A DNA stretch of 64,000 nt from Cavia porcellus (lineage: Eukaryota; Chordata; Mammalia; Rodentia; Caviidae). The notes beneath the pieces are model-generated. The model did no database searches, was not told the origin of the DNA, and saw only the letters and a program-made list of their open reading frames with translations. The DNA is taken from NCBI RefSeq assembly GCF_034190915.1, contig NW_026947546.1, positions 372,001-436,000 on the forward strand, given 5' to 3'. The translations under genes and the position numbers were made by a program. Below, piece after piece: positions 39,899 through 53,297 of this stretch (position 1 is its first letter; each line of letters opens with the position of its first letter).

Positions 39899-41699
39899 AC
39901 CACCCCGCGATGTTTTTCAGAAACCTATCCTACATTGCCACTGCATGTTCCCTGACCTCCTCATGCTTACCACCCCCGGTGCCTTTCGCCATCCTACATT
40001 GCCACTCACTGCCTATCCTAATTCAGACCCTCCGATTCACACCACCCCGCGATGTTTTTCTCATCCTACTAGTGAATGTAATTTAACACACTCCCATACA
40101 ATGCGCACCACCACGCGATGTTTTTCAGAAACCTATCCTACATTGCCACTGCATGTTCCCTGACCTCCCCATGCTGAGCACCCCGCGGTGCTTTTCTCCA
40201 TCCTACATTGCCACTCACTGCCTATCCTAATTCAGACCCTCCGATTCACACCACCCCGTGATGTTTTTCTCGCTCCTACTAGTGAATGTAATGTAACACA
40301 CACCCATACAATGCGCACCATCCCGTGATTTTTTTCTCACTCCTACTAGTGAATGTAATGTAACACACACCCATACAATGCGCACCACCCCGCGATGTTT
40401 TTCAGAAACCTATCCTACATTGCCACTGCATGTTACCTGACCTCCTCATGCTGACCACCCCGCGGTGCCTTTCTCCATCCTACATTGCCACTCACTGCCT
40501 ATCCTAATTCAGACCCTCCGATTCACACCACCCCGCGATGTTTTTCTCATCCTACTAGTGAATGTAATTTAACACACACCCATACAATGCGCACCACCAC
40601 GCGATGTTTTTCAGAAACCTATCCTACATTGCCACTGCATGTTCCCTGACCTCCCTAGCTGAGCACACCGTGGTGCTTTTCTCCATCCTACATTGCCACT
40701 CACTGCCTATCCTAATTCAGACCCTCCGATTCACACCACCCCGTGATGTTTTTCTCACTCCTACTAGTGAATGTAATGTAACACACACCCATACAATGCG
40801 CACCACTCCGTGATGTTTTTCTCACTCCTACTAGTGAATGTAATGTAACACACACCCAAACAATGCGCACCACCCCGTGATGTTTTTCTCACTCCTACTA
40901 GTGAATGTAATGTAACACACAACCATACAATGCGCACCACCCCGCGATGTTTTTCAGAAACCTATCCTACATTGCCACTGCTTGTTCCCTGACCTCCCCA
41001 TGCTGACCAGCCCGCGGTGCTTTTCTCCATCCTACATTGCCACTCACTGCCTATCCTAATTCAGACCCTCCGATTCACACCACCCCGTGATGTTTTTCTC
41101 ATTCCTACTAGTGAATGTAATGTAACACACACCCATACAATGCACACCACCCCGTGATGTTTTTCTCACTCCTACTAGTGAATGTAATGTAACACACACG
41201 ATTACAATGCGCACCACCCCGTGATGTTTTTCTCACTCCTACTAGTGAATGTAATGTAACACACACCCATACAATGCACATGACGCCGCGATGTTTTTCA
41301 GAAACATATCCTACATTGCCACTGCATGTTCTCTGTCCTCCCCATGCTGACCACCCCTCAGTGCTTTTCTCCATCCTACATTGCCACTCACTGCCTATCC
41401 TAATTCAGACCCTCCGATTCACACCACCCCGTGATGTTTTTCTCACTCCTACTAGTGAATGTAATGTAACACACACCCATACAATGCGCACCACCCCGGG
41501 ATGTTTTTCTCACTCCTACTAGTGAATGTAATGTAACACACACCCATACAATGCGCACCACCCCGCGATGTTTTTCCGAAACCAATCCTACATTGCCACT
41601 GCATGTTCTCTGTCCTCCCCATGCTGACCACCCCTCAGTGCTTTTCTCCATCCTACATTGCCACTCACTGCCTATCCTAATTCAGACCCTCCGATTCAC
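39899..41699 (+). repeat. HOR unit U4, first part (offsets 0 to 1801)
   Basis: Seven dimers occur at canonical offsets and end with the CCGAAACCAATCC-type dimer at 41557-41699. Variants shared only with U5 are CCTACTAGTG for CCTACCAGTG (near 40065), CCGTGATTTTTTTC (near 40324), CCTACTAGTG for CCTACTAATG (near 41105), CCCCATGCTG for CCCCAAGCTG (near 41340) and CCCCGGGATG (near 41494). A private change gives CACCGTGGTGC in place of CACCGCGGTGC near 40666. Confidence 0.92.
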
Positions 41700-44600
41700 A
41701 CCACCCCGTGATGTTTTTCTCACTCCTACTAGTGAATGTAATGTAACACACACCCATACAATGGGCACCACCCCGTGATGTTTTTCTCACTCCTACTAGT
41801 GAATGTAATGTAACACACACCCATACAATGCGCACCACCCCGTGATGTTTTTCTCACTCCTACTAGTGAATGTAATGTAACACAAACCCATACAATGCGC
41901 ACCACCCCGTGATGTTTTTCTCACTCCTATTAGTGAATGTAATGTAACACACACCCATACAATGCGCACGACCCCGTGATGTTTTTCTCACTCCTACTAG
42001 TGAATCTAATGTAACACACACCCATACAATGCGCACCACCCCGTGATGTTTTTCTCACTCCTACTAGTGAATCTAATGTAACACACACCCATACAATGCG
42101 CACCACCCCGTGATGTTTTTCTCACTCCTACTAGTGAATCTAATGTAACACACACCCATACAATGCGCACCACCCCGTGATGTTTTTCTCACTCCTACTA
42201 GTGAATGTAATGTAACACACACCCATACAATGCGCACCACCCCGTGATGTTTTTCTCACTCCTACTAGTGAATGTAATATAACACACACCCATACAATAT
42301 GCACCACCCCGTGATGTTTTTCTCACTCCTACTAGTGAATCTAATGTAACACACACCCATACAATGCGCACCAGCCCGTGATGTTTTTCTCACTCCTACT
42401 AGTGAATGTAATGTAACACACACCCATACAATGCGCACCAGCCCGTGATGTTTTTCTAACTCCTACTAGTGAATGTAATGTAACACACACCCATACAATG
42501 CGCACCACACCGTGATGATTTTCTCACTCCTACTAGTGAATCTAATGTAACAAACACCAATACAATGCGCACCACCCCGTGATGTTTTTCTCACTCCTAC
42601 TAGTGAATGTAATGTAACACACACCCATACAATGCACACCACCCCGTGATGTTTTTCTCACTCCTACTAGTGAATCTAATGTAACACACACCCATACAAT
42701 GCGCACCACCCCGTGATGTTTTTCTCACTCCTACTAGTGAATCTAATGTAACACACACCCATACAATGCGCACCACCCCGTGATGTTTTTCTCACTCCTA
42801 CGAGTGAATGTAATGTAACACACACCCATACAATGCGCACCACCCCGTGATGTTTTTCTCACTCCTACTAGTGAATGTAATGTAACACACACCCATACAA
42901 TGCGCACCACCCCGTGATGTTTTTCTCACTCCTACTAGTGAATGTAATGTAACACACACCCATACAATGCGCACCACCCCGTGAAGTTTTTCTCACTCCT
43001 ACTAGTGAATCTAATGTAACACACACCCATACAATGCGCACCACCCCGTGATGTTTTTCTCACTCCTACTAGTGAATCTAATGTAACACACACCCATACA
43101 ATGCGCACCACCCCGTGATGTTTTTCTCACTCCTACGAGTGAATGTAATGTAACACACACCCACACAATGCGCACCACCCCGTGATGTTTTTCTCACTCC
43201 TACTAGTGAATCTAATGTAACACACACCCATACAATGCGCACCACCCCGTGATGTTTTTCTCACTCCTACTAGTGAATGTAATGTAACACACACCCATAC
43301 AATATGCACCACCCCGTGATGTTTTTCTCACTCCTACTAGTGAATCTAATGTAACACACACCCATACAATGCGCACCAGCCCGTGATGTTTTTCTCACTC
43401 CTACTAGTGAATGTAATGTAACACACACCCATACAATGCGCACCACCCCGTGATGTTTTTCTCACTCCTACTAGTGAATCTAATGTAACACACACCCATA
43501 CAATGCGCACCACCCCGTGATGTTTTTCTCACTCCTACTAGTGAATGTAATGTAACATACACCCATACAATGGGCACCACCCCGTGATGTTTTTCTCACT
43601 CCTACGAGTGAATGTAATGTAACACACACCCATACAATGCGCACCACCCCGTGATGTTTTTCTCACTCCTACTAGTGAATCTAATGTAACACACACCCAT
43701 ACAATGCGCACCACCCCGTGATGTTTTTCTCACTCCTACTAGTGAATGTAATGTAACACACACCCATACAATGCGCACCACCCCGTGATGATTTTCTCAC
43801 TCCTACTAGTGAATCTAATGTAACACACACCCATACAATGCGCACCACCCCGTGATGTTTTTCTCACTCCTACTAGTGAATGTAATGTAACACACACCCA
43901 TACAATGCACACCACCCCGTGATGTTTTTCTCACTCCTACTAGTGAATGTAATGTAACACACACACATACAATGCGCACCACCCCGTGATGATTTTCTCA
44001 CTCCTACTAGTGAATCTAATGTAACACACACCCATACAATGCGCACCACCCCGTGATGTTTTTCTCACTCCTACTAGTGAATGTAATGTAACACACACCC
44101 ATACAATGCGCACCACCCCGTGATGTTTTTCTCACTCCTACTAGTGAATGTAATGTAACACACACACATACAATGCGCACAACCCCGTGATGATTTTCTC
44201 ACTCCTACTAGTGAATCTAATGTAACAAACACCCATACAATGCGCACCACCCCGTGATGTTTTTCTCACTCCTACTAGTGAATGTAATGTAACACACACC
44301 CATACAATGCGCACCACCCCGTGATATTTTTCTCACTCCTACGAGTGAATGTAATGTAACACACACCCATACAATGCGCACCACCCCGTGATGTTTTTCT
44401 CACTCCTACGAGTGAATGTAATGTAACACACACCCATACAATGCGCACCACCCCGTGATGTTTTTCTCACTCCTACTAGTGAATCTAATGTAACACACAC
44501 CCATACAATGCGCACCACCCCGTGATGTTTTTCTCACTCCTACTAGTGAATCTAATGTAACACACACCCATACAATGCGCACCACCCCGTGATGTTTTTC

Positions 44601-46389
44601 TCACTCCTACTAGTGAATGTAATGTAACACACACCCATACAATATGCACCACCCCGTGATGTTTTTCTCACTCCTACTAGTGAATCTAATGTAACACACA
44701 CCCATACAATGCGCACCAGCCCGTGATGTTTTTCTCACTCCTACTAGTGAATGTAATGTAACACACACCCATACAATGCGCACCAGCCCGTGATGTTTTT
44801 CTAACTCCTACTAGTGAATCTAATGTAACACACACCCATACAATGCGCACCACCCCGTGATGTTTTTCTCACTCCTACTAGTGAATCTAATGTAACACAC
44901 ACCCATACAATGCGCACCACCCCGTGATGTTTTTCTCACTCCTACTAGTGAATCTAATGTAACACACACCCATACAATGCGCACCACCCCGTGATGTTTT
45001 TCTCACTCCTACTAGTGAATGTAATGTAACATACACCCATACAATGGGCACCACCCCGTGATGTTTTTCTCACTCCTACGAGTGAATGTAATGTAACACA
45101 CACCCATACAATGCGCACCACCCCGTGATGTTTTTCTCACTCCTACTAGTGAATCTAATGTAACACACACCCATACAATGCGCACCACCCCGTGATGTTT
45201 TTCTCACTCCTACTAGTGAATGTAATGTAACACACACCCATACAATGCGCACCACCCCGTGATGATTTTCTCACTCCTACTAGTGAATCTAATGTAACAC
45301 ACACCCATACAATGCGCACCACCCCGTGATGTTTTTCTCACTCCTACTAGTGAATCTAATGTAACACACACCCATACAATGCGCACCACCCCGTGATGTT
45401 TTTCTCACTCCTACTAGTGAATGTAATGTAACACACACACATACAATGCGCACCACCCCGTGATGATTTTCTCACTCCTACTAGTGAATCTAATGTAACA
45501 AACACCCATACAATGCGCACCACCCCGTGATGTTTTTCTCACTCCTACTAGTGAATGTAATGTAACACACACCCATACAATGCGCACCACCCCGTGATGT
45601 TTTTCTCACTCCTACGAGTGAATGTAATGTAACACACACCCATACAATGCGCACCACCCCGTGATGTTTTTCTCACTCCTACGAGTGAATGTAATGTAAC
45701 ACACACCCATACAATGCGCACCACCCCGTGATGTTTTTCTCACTCCTACTAGTGAATCTAATGTAACACACACCCATACAATGCGCACCACCCCGTGATG
45801 TTTTTCTCACTCCTACTAGTGAATCTAATGTAACACACACCCATACAATGCGCACCACCCCGTGATGTTTTTCTCACTCCTACTATTGAATGTAATGTAA
45901 CACACACCCATACAATGCGCACCACCCCGTGATGTTCTTCTCACTCCTACTAGTGAATCTAATGTAACACACACCCATACAATATGCACCACCCCGTGAT
46001 GTTTTTCTCACTCCTACTAGTGAATCTAATGTAACACACACCCATACAATGCGCACCGGCCCGTGATATTTTTCTCACTTCTACTAGTGAATGTGATGTA
46101 ACACACACCCATACAATGCGCACCGGCCCGTGATGTTTTTCTCACTCCTACTAGTGAATGTAATGTAACACACACCCATACAATGCGCACCACCCCGTGA
46201 TGATTTTCTCACTCCTACTAGTGAATCTAATGTAACAAACACCCATACAATGCCCACCACCCCGTGATGTTTTTCTCACTCCTACTAGTGAATGTAATGT
46301 AACACACACCCATACAATGCGCACCACCCCGTGATGTTTTTCTCACTCCTACTAGTGAATCTAATGTAACACACACCCATACAATGCGC
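41700..46389 (+). repeat. Pure M67 block 2 (70 monomers) inside U4
   Basis: The block is exactly 70 x 67 bp and is flanked by two copies of the same CCGAAACCAATCC-type dimer (41557-41699 and 46390-46532). The whole insertion is thus 4833 bp, 70 monomers plus one dimer. Variants in the block repeat with a 22-monomer period, for example AATGGGC at 43569 and 45043. The first monomers (AATGGGCACC, ACACAAACCC, CCTATTAGTG, CGCACGACCCCG) match the start of block 3 at +13399. Confidence 0.93.
43576..45049 (+). repeat. 22-monomer HOR (1474 bp) within block 2
   Basis: Two AATGGGC monomers bound a run of 22 M67 monomers. The order of variant monomers includes CCTACGAGTG, GAATCTAATG, GATGATTTT, ACACACACACATAC, AACAAACACCC, GATATTTTTC, AATATGCACC, ACCAGCCCG and CTAACTCC. 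Block 1 carries the same order. A three-monomer motif, GATGATTTT with GAATCTAATG, then plain, then ACACACACACATAC, is itself repeated inside the 22-mer. Confidence 0.88.
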
Positions 46390-49300
46390 ACCACCCCGCG
46401 ATGTTTTTCCGAAACCAATCCTACATTGCCACTGCATGTTCTCTGTCCTCCCCATGCTGACCACCCCTCAGTGCTTTTCTCCATCCTACATTGCCACTCA
46501 CTGCCTATCCTAATTCAGACCCTCCGATTCACACCACCCCGTGATGTTTTTCTCACTCCTACTAGTGAATGTAATGTAACACACACCCATACAATGGGCA
46601 CCACCCCGTGATGTTTTTCTCACTCCTACTAGTGAATGTAATGTAACACACACCCATACAATGCGCACCACCCCGTGATGTTTATCTCACTCCTACTAGT
46701 GAATGTAATGTAACACACACCCATACAATGCACACCACTCCGTGATGTTTTTCTCACTCCTACTAGTGAATGTAATGTAACACACACCCATACAATGCGC
46801 ACCACCCCGTGATGTTTATCTCACTCCTACTACTGAATGTAATTTAACACACACCCATACAATGCGCACCACCACGCGATGTTTTTCAGAAACCTATCCT
46901 ACATTGCCACTGCATGTTCCCTGACCTCCCCATGCTGACCAGCCCGCGGTGCTTTTCTCCATCCTACATTGCCACTCACTGCCTATCCTAATGCAGACCC
47001 TCCGATTCACACCACCCCGTGATGTTTTTCTCACTCCTACTAGTGAATGTAATGTAACACACACCCATACAATGCGCACCACCCCGTGATGTTTTTCTCA
47101 CTCCTACTAGTGAATGTAATGTAACACACACCCATACAATGCGCACCACCCCGTGATGTTTTTCTCACTCCTACTAGTGAATGTAATGTAACACACACGC
47201 ATACAATGCGCACCACCCCGCGATGTTTTACAGAAACCTATCCTACATTGCCACTGCATGTTCCCTGACCTCCCCATGCTGACCACCCCGCGGTACTTTT
47301 CTCCATCCTACATTACCACTCACTGCCTGTCCTAATTCAGAACCTCCGATTCACATCACCCCGTGATGTTTTTCTCACTCCTACGAGTGAATGTAATGTA
47401 ACACACACCCATACAATGCGCACCACCCCGTGATGTTTTTCTCACTCCTACTAGTGAATGTAATGTAACACACACCCATACAATGCACACCACCCCGCGA
47501 TGTTTTTCAGATACCTATCCTACATTGCCACTGCATGTTCCCTGACCTCCCCATGCTGACCACCCCGCGGTGATTTTATCCATCCTACATTGCCACTCAC
47601 TGCCTATTATAATTCAGACCCTCCGATTCTCACCACCCCGTGATGTTTTTGTCACTCCTACTAGTGAATGTAATGTGACACACACCCATACAATGCGCAC
47701 CAACCCGTGATGTTTTTCTCACTCCTACTAGTGAATGTAATGTAACACACACCCAGACAATGCGCACCACCCCGCGATGTTTTTCACAAACCTATCCTAC
47801 ATTGCCACTGCTTGTTCCCTGACCTCCCCATGCTGACCACCCCGCGGTGATTTTCTCCATCCTACATTGCCACTCACTGCCTATCCTAATTCAGACCCTC
47901 CGATCACACCACCCCGTGATGTTTTTCTCACTCCTACTAGTGAATGCAATGTAACACACACCCATACAATGCGCACCACCCCGTGATGTTTTTCTCACTC
48001 CTACTAGTGAATGTAATGTAACACACACCCATACAATGCGCACCACCCCGCGATGTTTTTCAGAAACCTATCCTACATTGCCACTGCATGTTCCCTGACC
48101 TCCTCATGCTGACCACCCCGCGGTGCCTTTCGCCATCCTACATTGCCACTCACTGCCTATCCTAATTCAGACCCTCCAATTCACACCACCTCGCGATGTT
48201 TTTCTCATCCTACTAGTGAATGTAATTTAACACACTCCCATACAATGCGCACCACCCCGCGATGTTTTTCAGAAACCTATCCTACATTGCCACTGCATGT
48301 TCCCTGACCTCCCCATGCTGAGCATCCCGCGGTGCTTTTCTCCATCCTACATTGCCACTCACTGCCTATCCTAATTCAGACCCTCCGATTCACACCACCC
48401 CGTGATGTTTTTCTCACTCCTACTAGTGAATGTAATGTAACACACACCCATACAATGCGCACCACCCCGTGATGTTTTTCTCACTCCTACTAGTGAATGT
48501 AATGTAACACACACCCATGCAATGCGCACCACCCCGCGATGTTTTTCAGAAACCTATCCTACATTGCCACTGCATGTTCCCTGACCTCCTCATGCTGACC
48601 ACCCCGCGGTGCCTTTCGCCATCCTACATTGCCACTCACTGCCTATCCTAATTCAGACCCTCCGATTCACACCACCCCGCAATATTTTTCTCATCCTACT
48701 AGTGAATGTAATTTAACACACACCCATACAATGCGCACCACCACGCGATGTTTTTCAGAAACCTATCCTACATTGCCACAGCATGTTCCCTGACCTCCCC
48801 ATGCTGAGCACACCGCGGAGCTTTTCTCCATCCTACATTGCCACTCACTGCCTATCCTAATTCAGACCCTCCAATTCACACCATCCCGTGATGTTTTTCT
48901 CACTCCTACTAGTGATTGTAATGTAACACACACCCATACAATGCGCACCACTCCGTGATGTTTTTCTCACTCCTACTAGTGAATGTAATGTAACACACAC
49001 CCATACAATGCGCACCACCCCGTGATGTTTTTCTCACTCCTACTAGTGAATGTAATGTAACACACACCCATACAATGCGCACCACTCCGTGATGTTTTTC
49101 TCACTCCTACTAGTGAATGTAATGTAACACACACCCATACAATGCGCACCACCCCGTGATGTTTTTCTCACTCCTACTAGTGAATGTAATGTAACACAAA
49201 CCCATACAATGCGCACCACCCCGCGATGTTTTTCAGAAACCTATCCTACATTGCCACTGCATGTTCCCTGACCTCCCCATGCTGACCAGCCCGCGGTGCT

Positions 49301-52300
49301 TTTCTCCATCCTACATTGCCACTCACTGCCTATCCTAATTCAGACCCTCCCATTCTCACCACCCCGTGATGTTTTTCTCACTCCTACTAGTGAATGTAAT
49401 GTAACACACACCCATACAATGCGCACCACCCCGTGATGATTTTCTCACTCTGAATAGTGAATGTAATGTAACACACACCCATACAATGCGCACCACCCCG
49501 TGATGTTTTTCTCACTCCTACTAGTGAATGTAATGTAACACACACCCATACAATGCACACCACCCCGCGATGTTTTTCAGAAACCCATCCTACATTGCCA
49601 CTGCATGTTCCCTGACCTCCCCATGCTGACCACCCAACGGTGATTTTATCCATCCTACATTGCCACTCACTGCCTATCCTAATTCAGACCCTCCGATTCA
49701 CACCACCCCGCGATGTTTTTCTCATCCTACAAGTGAATGTAATTTAACACACACCCATACAATGCGCAACACCACGCGATGTTTTTCACAAACCTATCCT
49801 ACATTGCCAATGCTTGTTCCCTGACCTCCCCATGCTGACCACCCCGCGGTGCTTTTCTCCATCCTACATTGCCACTCACTGTCTATTATAATTCAGACCC
49901 TCCGATTCACACCACCCCGTGATGTTTTTCTCACTCCTACTAGCGAATGTAATGTAACACACACCCATACAATGCACACCACCCCGTGATGTTTTTCTCA
50001 CTCCTACTAGTGAATGTAATGTAACACACACCCATACAATGCGCACCACCCCGTGATGTTTTTCAGAAACCTATCCTACATTGCCACTGCATGTTCCCTG
50101 ACCTCCTCATGCTGACCACCCCGCGGTGCCTTTCGCCATCCTACATTGCCACTCAAGGCCTATCCTAATTCAGACCCTCCGATTCACACCACCCCGCGAT
50201 GTTTTTCTCATCCTACTATTGAATGTAATATAACACACACCCATACAATGCGCACCACCACGCGATGTTTTTCAGAAACCTATCCTACATTGCCACTGCA
50301 TGTTCCCTGACCTCCCCATGCTGACCACCCCGCGGTGATTTTATCCATCCTACATAGCCACTCACTGCCTATCCTAATTCAGACCCTCCGATTCACACCA
50401 CCCCGTGATGTTTTTCTCACTCCTACTAGTGAATGTAATGTAACACACACCCATACAATGCGCACCACCCCGTGATGTTTTTCTCACTCCTACTAGTGAA
50501 TGTAATGTAACACACACCCATACAATGCGCACCACCCCGCCATGTTTTTCATAAACCTATCCTACATTGCCACTGCATGTTCCTTGACCTCCCCATGCTG
50601 ACCAGCCGGCGGTGCTTTTCTCCATCCTACATTGCCACTCACTGCCTATCCTAATTCAGACCCTCCGATTCACACCACCCCGTGATGTTTTTCTCATTCC
50701 TACTACTGAATGTAATGTAACACACACCCATACAATGCACACCACCCCGTGATGTTTTTCTCACTCCTACTAGTGAATGTAATGTAACACACACCATTAC
50801 AATGCGCACCACCCCGTGATGTTTTTCTCACTCCTACTTTTGAATGTAATGTAACACACACCCATACAATGCACACGACCCCGCGATGTTTTTCAGAAAC
50901 TTATCCTACATTGCCACTGCATGTTCTCTGTCCTGCCCATGCTGAGCACCCCTCAGTGCTTTTCTCCATCCTACATTGCCACTCACTGCCTATCCTAATT
51001 CAGACCCTCCGATTCACACCACCCCGTGATGTTTTTCTCACTCCTACTAGTGAATGTAATGTAACACACACCCGTACAATGCGCACCACCGCGTGATGTT
51101 TTTCTCACTCCTACTAGTGAATGTAATGTAACACACACCCATACAATGCGCACCACCCCGTGATGTTTTTCTCACTCCTACTCGTGAATGTAATGTAACA
51201 CACAACCATACAATGCGCACCACCCCGCGATGTTTTTCAGAAACCTATCCTACATTGCCACTGCATGTTCCCTGACCTCCTCATGCTTACCACCCCCGGT
51301 GCCTTTCGCCATCCTACATTGCCACTCACTGCCTATCCTAATTCAGACCCTCCGATTCACACCACCCCGCGATGTTTTTCTCATCCTACTAGTGAATGTA
51401 ATTTAACACACTCCCATACAATGCGCACCACCACGCGATGTTTTTCAGAAACCTATCCTACATTGCCACTGCATGTTCCCTGACCTCCCCATGCTGAGCA
51501 CCCCGCGGTGCTCTTCTCCATCCTACATTGCCACTCACTGCCTATCCTAATTCAGACCCTCCGATTCACACCACCCCGTGATGTTTTTCTCACTCCTACT
51601 AGTGAATGTAATGTAACACACACCCATACAATGCGCACCACCCGGTGATGTTTTTCTCACTCCTACTAGTGAATGTAATGTAACACACACGCATACAATG
51701 CGCACCACCCCGCGATGTTTTTCAGAAACCTATCCTACATTGCCACTGCATGTTCCCTGACCTCCCCATGCTGACCACCCCGCGGTACTTTTCTCCATCC
51801 TACATTGCCACTCACTGCCTGTCCTAACTCAGAACCTCCGATTCACACCACCCCGTGATGTTTTTCTCACTCCTACTAGTGAATGTAATGTAACACACAC
51901 CCATACAATGCGCACCACCCCGTGATGTTTTTCTCACTCCTACTAGTGAATGTAATGTAACACACACCCATACAATGCACACCACCCCGCGATGTTTTTC
52001 AGATACCTATCCTACATTGCCACTGCATGTTCCCTGACCTCCTCATGCTGACCACCCCGCGGTGATTTTATCCATCCTACATTGCCACTCACTGCCTATC
52101 CTAATTCAGACCCTCCGATTCACACCACCCCGTGATGTTTTTCTCACTCCTACTAGTGAATGTAATGTGACATACACCCATACAATGCGCACCAACCCGT
52201 GATGTTTTTCTCACTCCTACTAGTGAATGTAATGTAACACACACCCAGACAATGCGCACCACCCCGCGATGTTTTTCACAAACCTATCCTACATTGCCAC

Positions 52301-53297
52301 TGCTTGTTCCCTGACCTCCCCATGCTGACCACCCCGCGGTGATTTTCTCCATCCTACATTGCCACTCACTGCCTATCCTAATTCAGACCCTCCGATTCAC
52401 ACCACCCCGTGATGTTTTTCTCACTCCTACTAGTGAATGTAATGTAACACACACCCATACAATGCGCACCACCCCACGATGTTTTTCAGAAACCTATCCT
52501 ACATTGCCACTGCATGTTCCCTGACCTCCTCATGGTGACCACCCCGCGGTGCCTTTCGCCATCCTACATTGCCACTCACTGCCTATCCTAATTCAGACCC
52601 TCCGATTCACACCACGCCGCGATGTTTTTCTCATCCTACTAGTGAATGTAATTTAACACACTCCCATACAATGCGCACCACCACGCGATGTGTTTCAGAA
52701 ACCTATCCTACATTGCCACTGCATGTTCCCTGACCTCCCCATGCTGAGCACCCCGCGGTGCTTTTCTCCATCCTACATTGCCACTCACTGCCTATCCTAG
52801 TTCAGACCCTCCGATTCACACCACCCCGTGATGTTTTTCTCACTCCTACTAGTGAATGTAATGTAACACACACCCATACAATGCGCACCACCACGTGATG
52901 TTTTTCTCACTCCTACTAGTGAATGTAATGTAACACACACCCGTACAATGCACACCACCCCGTGATGTTTTTCTCACTCCTACTAGTGAATGTAATGTAA
53001 CACACACCATTACAATGCGCACCACCCCGTGATGTTTTTCAGAAACCTATTCTACATTGCCACTGCATGTTCCCTGACCTCCCCATGCTGAGCACCCCGC
53101 GGTGCTTTTCTCCATCCTACATTGCCACTCACTGCCTATCCTAGTTCAGACCCTCCGATTCACACCACCCCGTGATGTTTTTCTCACTCCTACTAGTGAA
53201 TGTAATGTAACACACACCCATACAATGCGCTCCACTCCGTGATGTTTTTCTCACTCCTACTAGTGAAAGTAATGTAACACACACCCATACAATGCGC
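46390..53297 (+). repeat. HOR unit U4, second part (offsets 1658 to 8566)
   Basis: After block 2 the unit restarts with a second copy of the offset-1658 dimer and runs to the end of the canonical unit. The CCGCCATG M70 at 50531 is at the expected place once 4833 bp is subtracted. It shares with U2b the states GCGCACC near 47210 and CTCACCACCCCG near 47630. Private changes include CTACTATTGAATG (near 50214) and CCCCACGATG (near 52473). Confidence 0.92.

Noticed and set aside
41557..46532. Transposon insertion with target-site duplication
   Set aside because: The inserted sequence is entirely M67 satellite and the flanking repeat is a whole 143-bp dimer. No terminal repeats or transposase-like frames are present.
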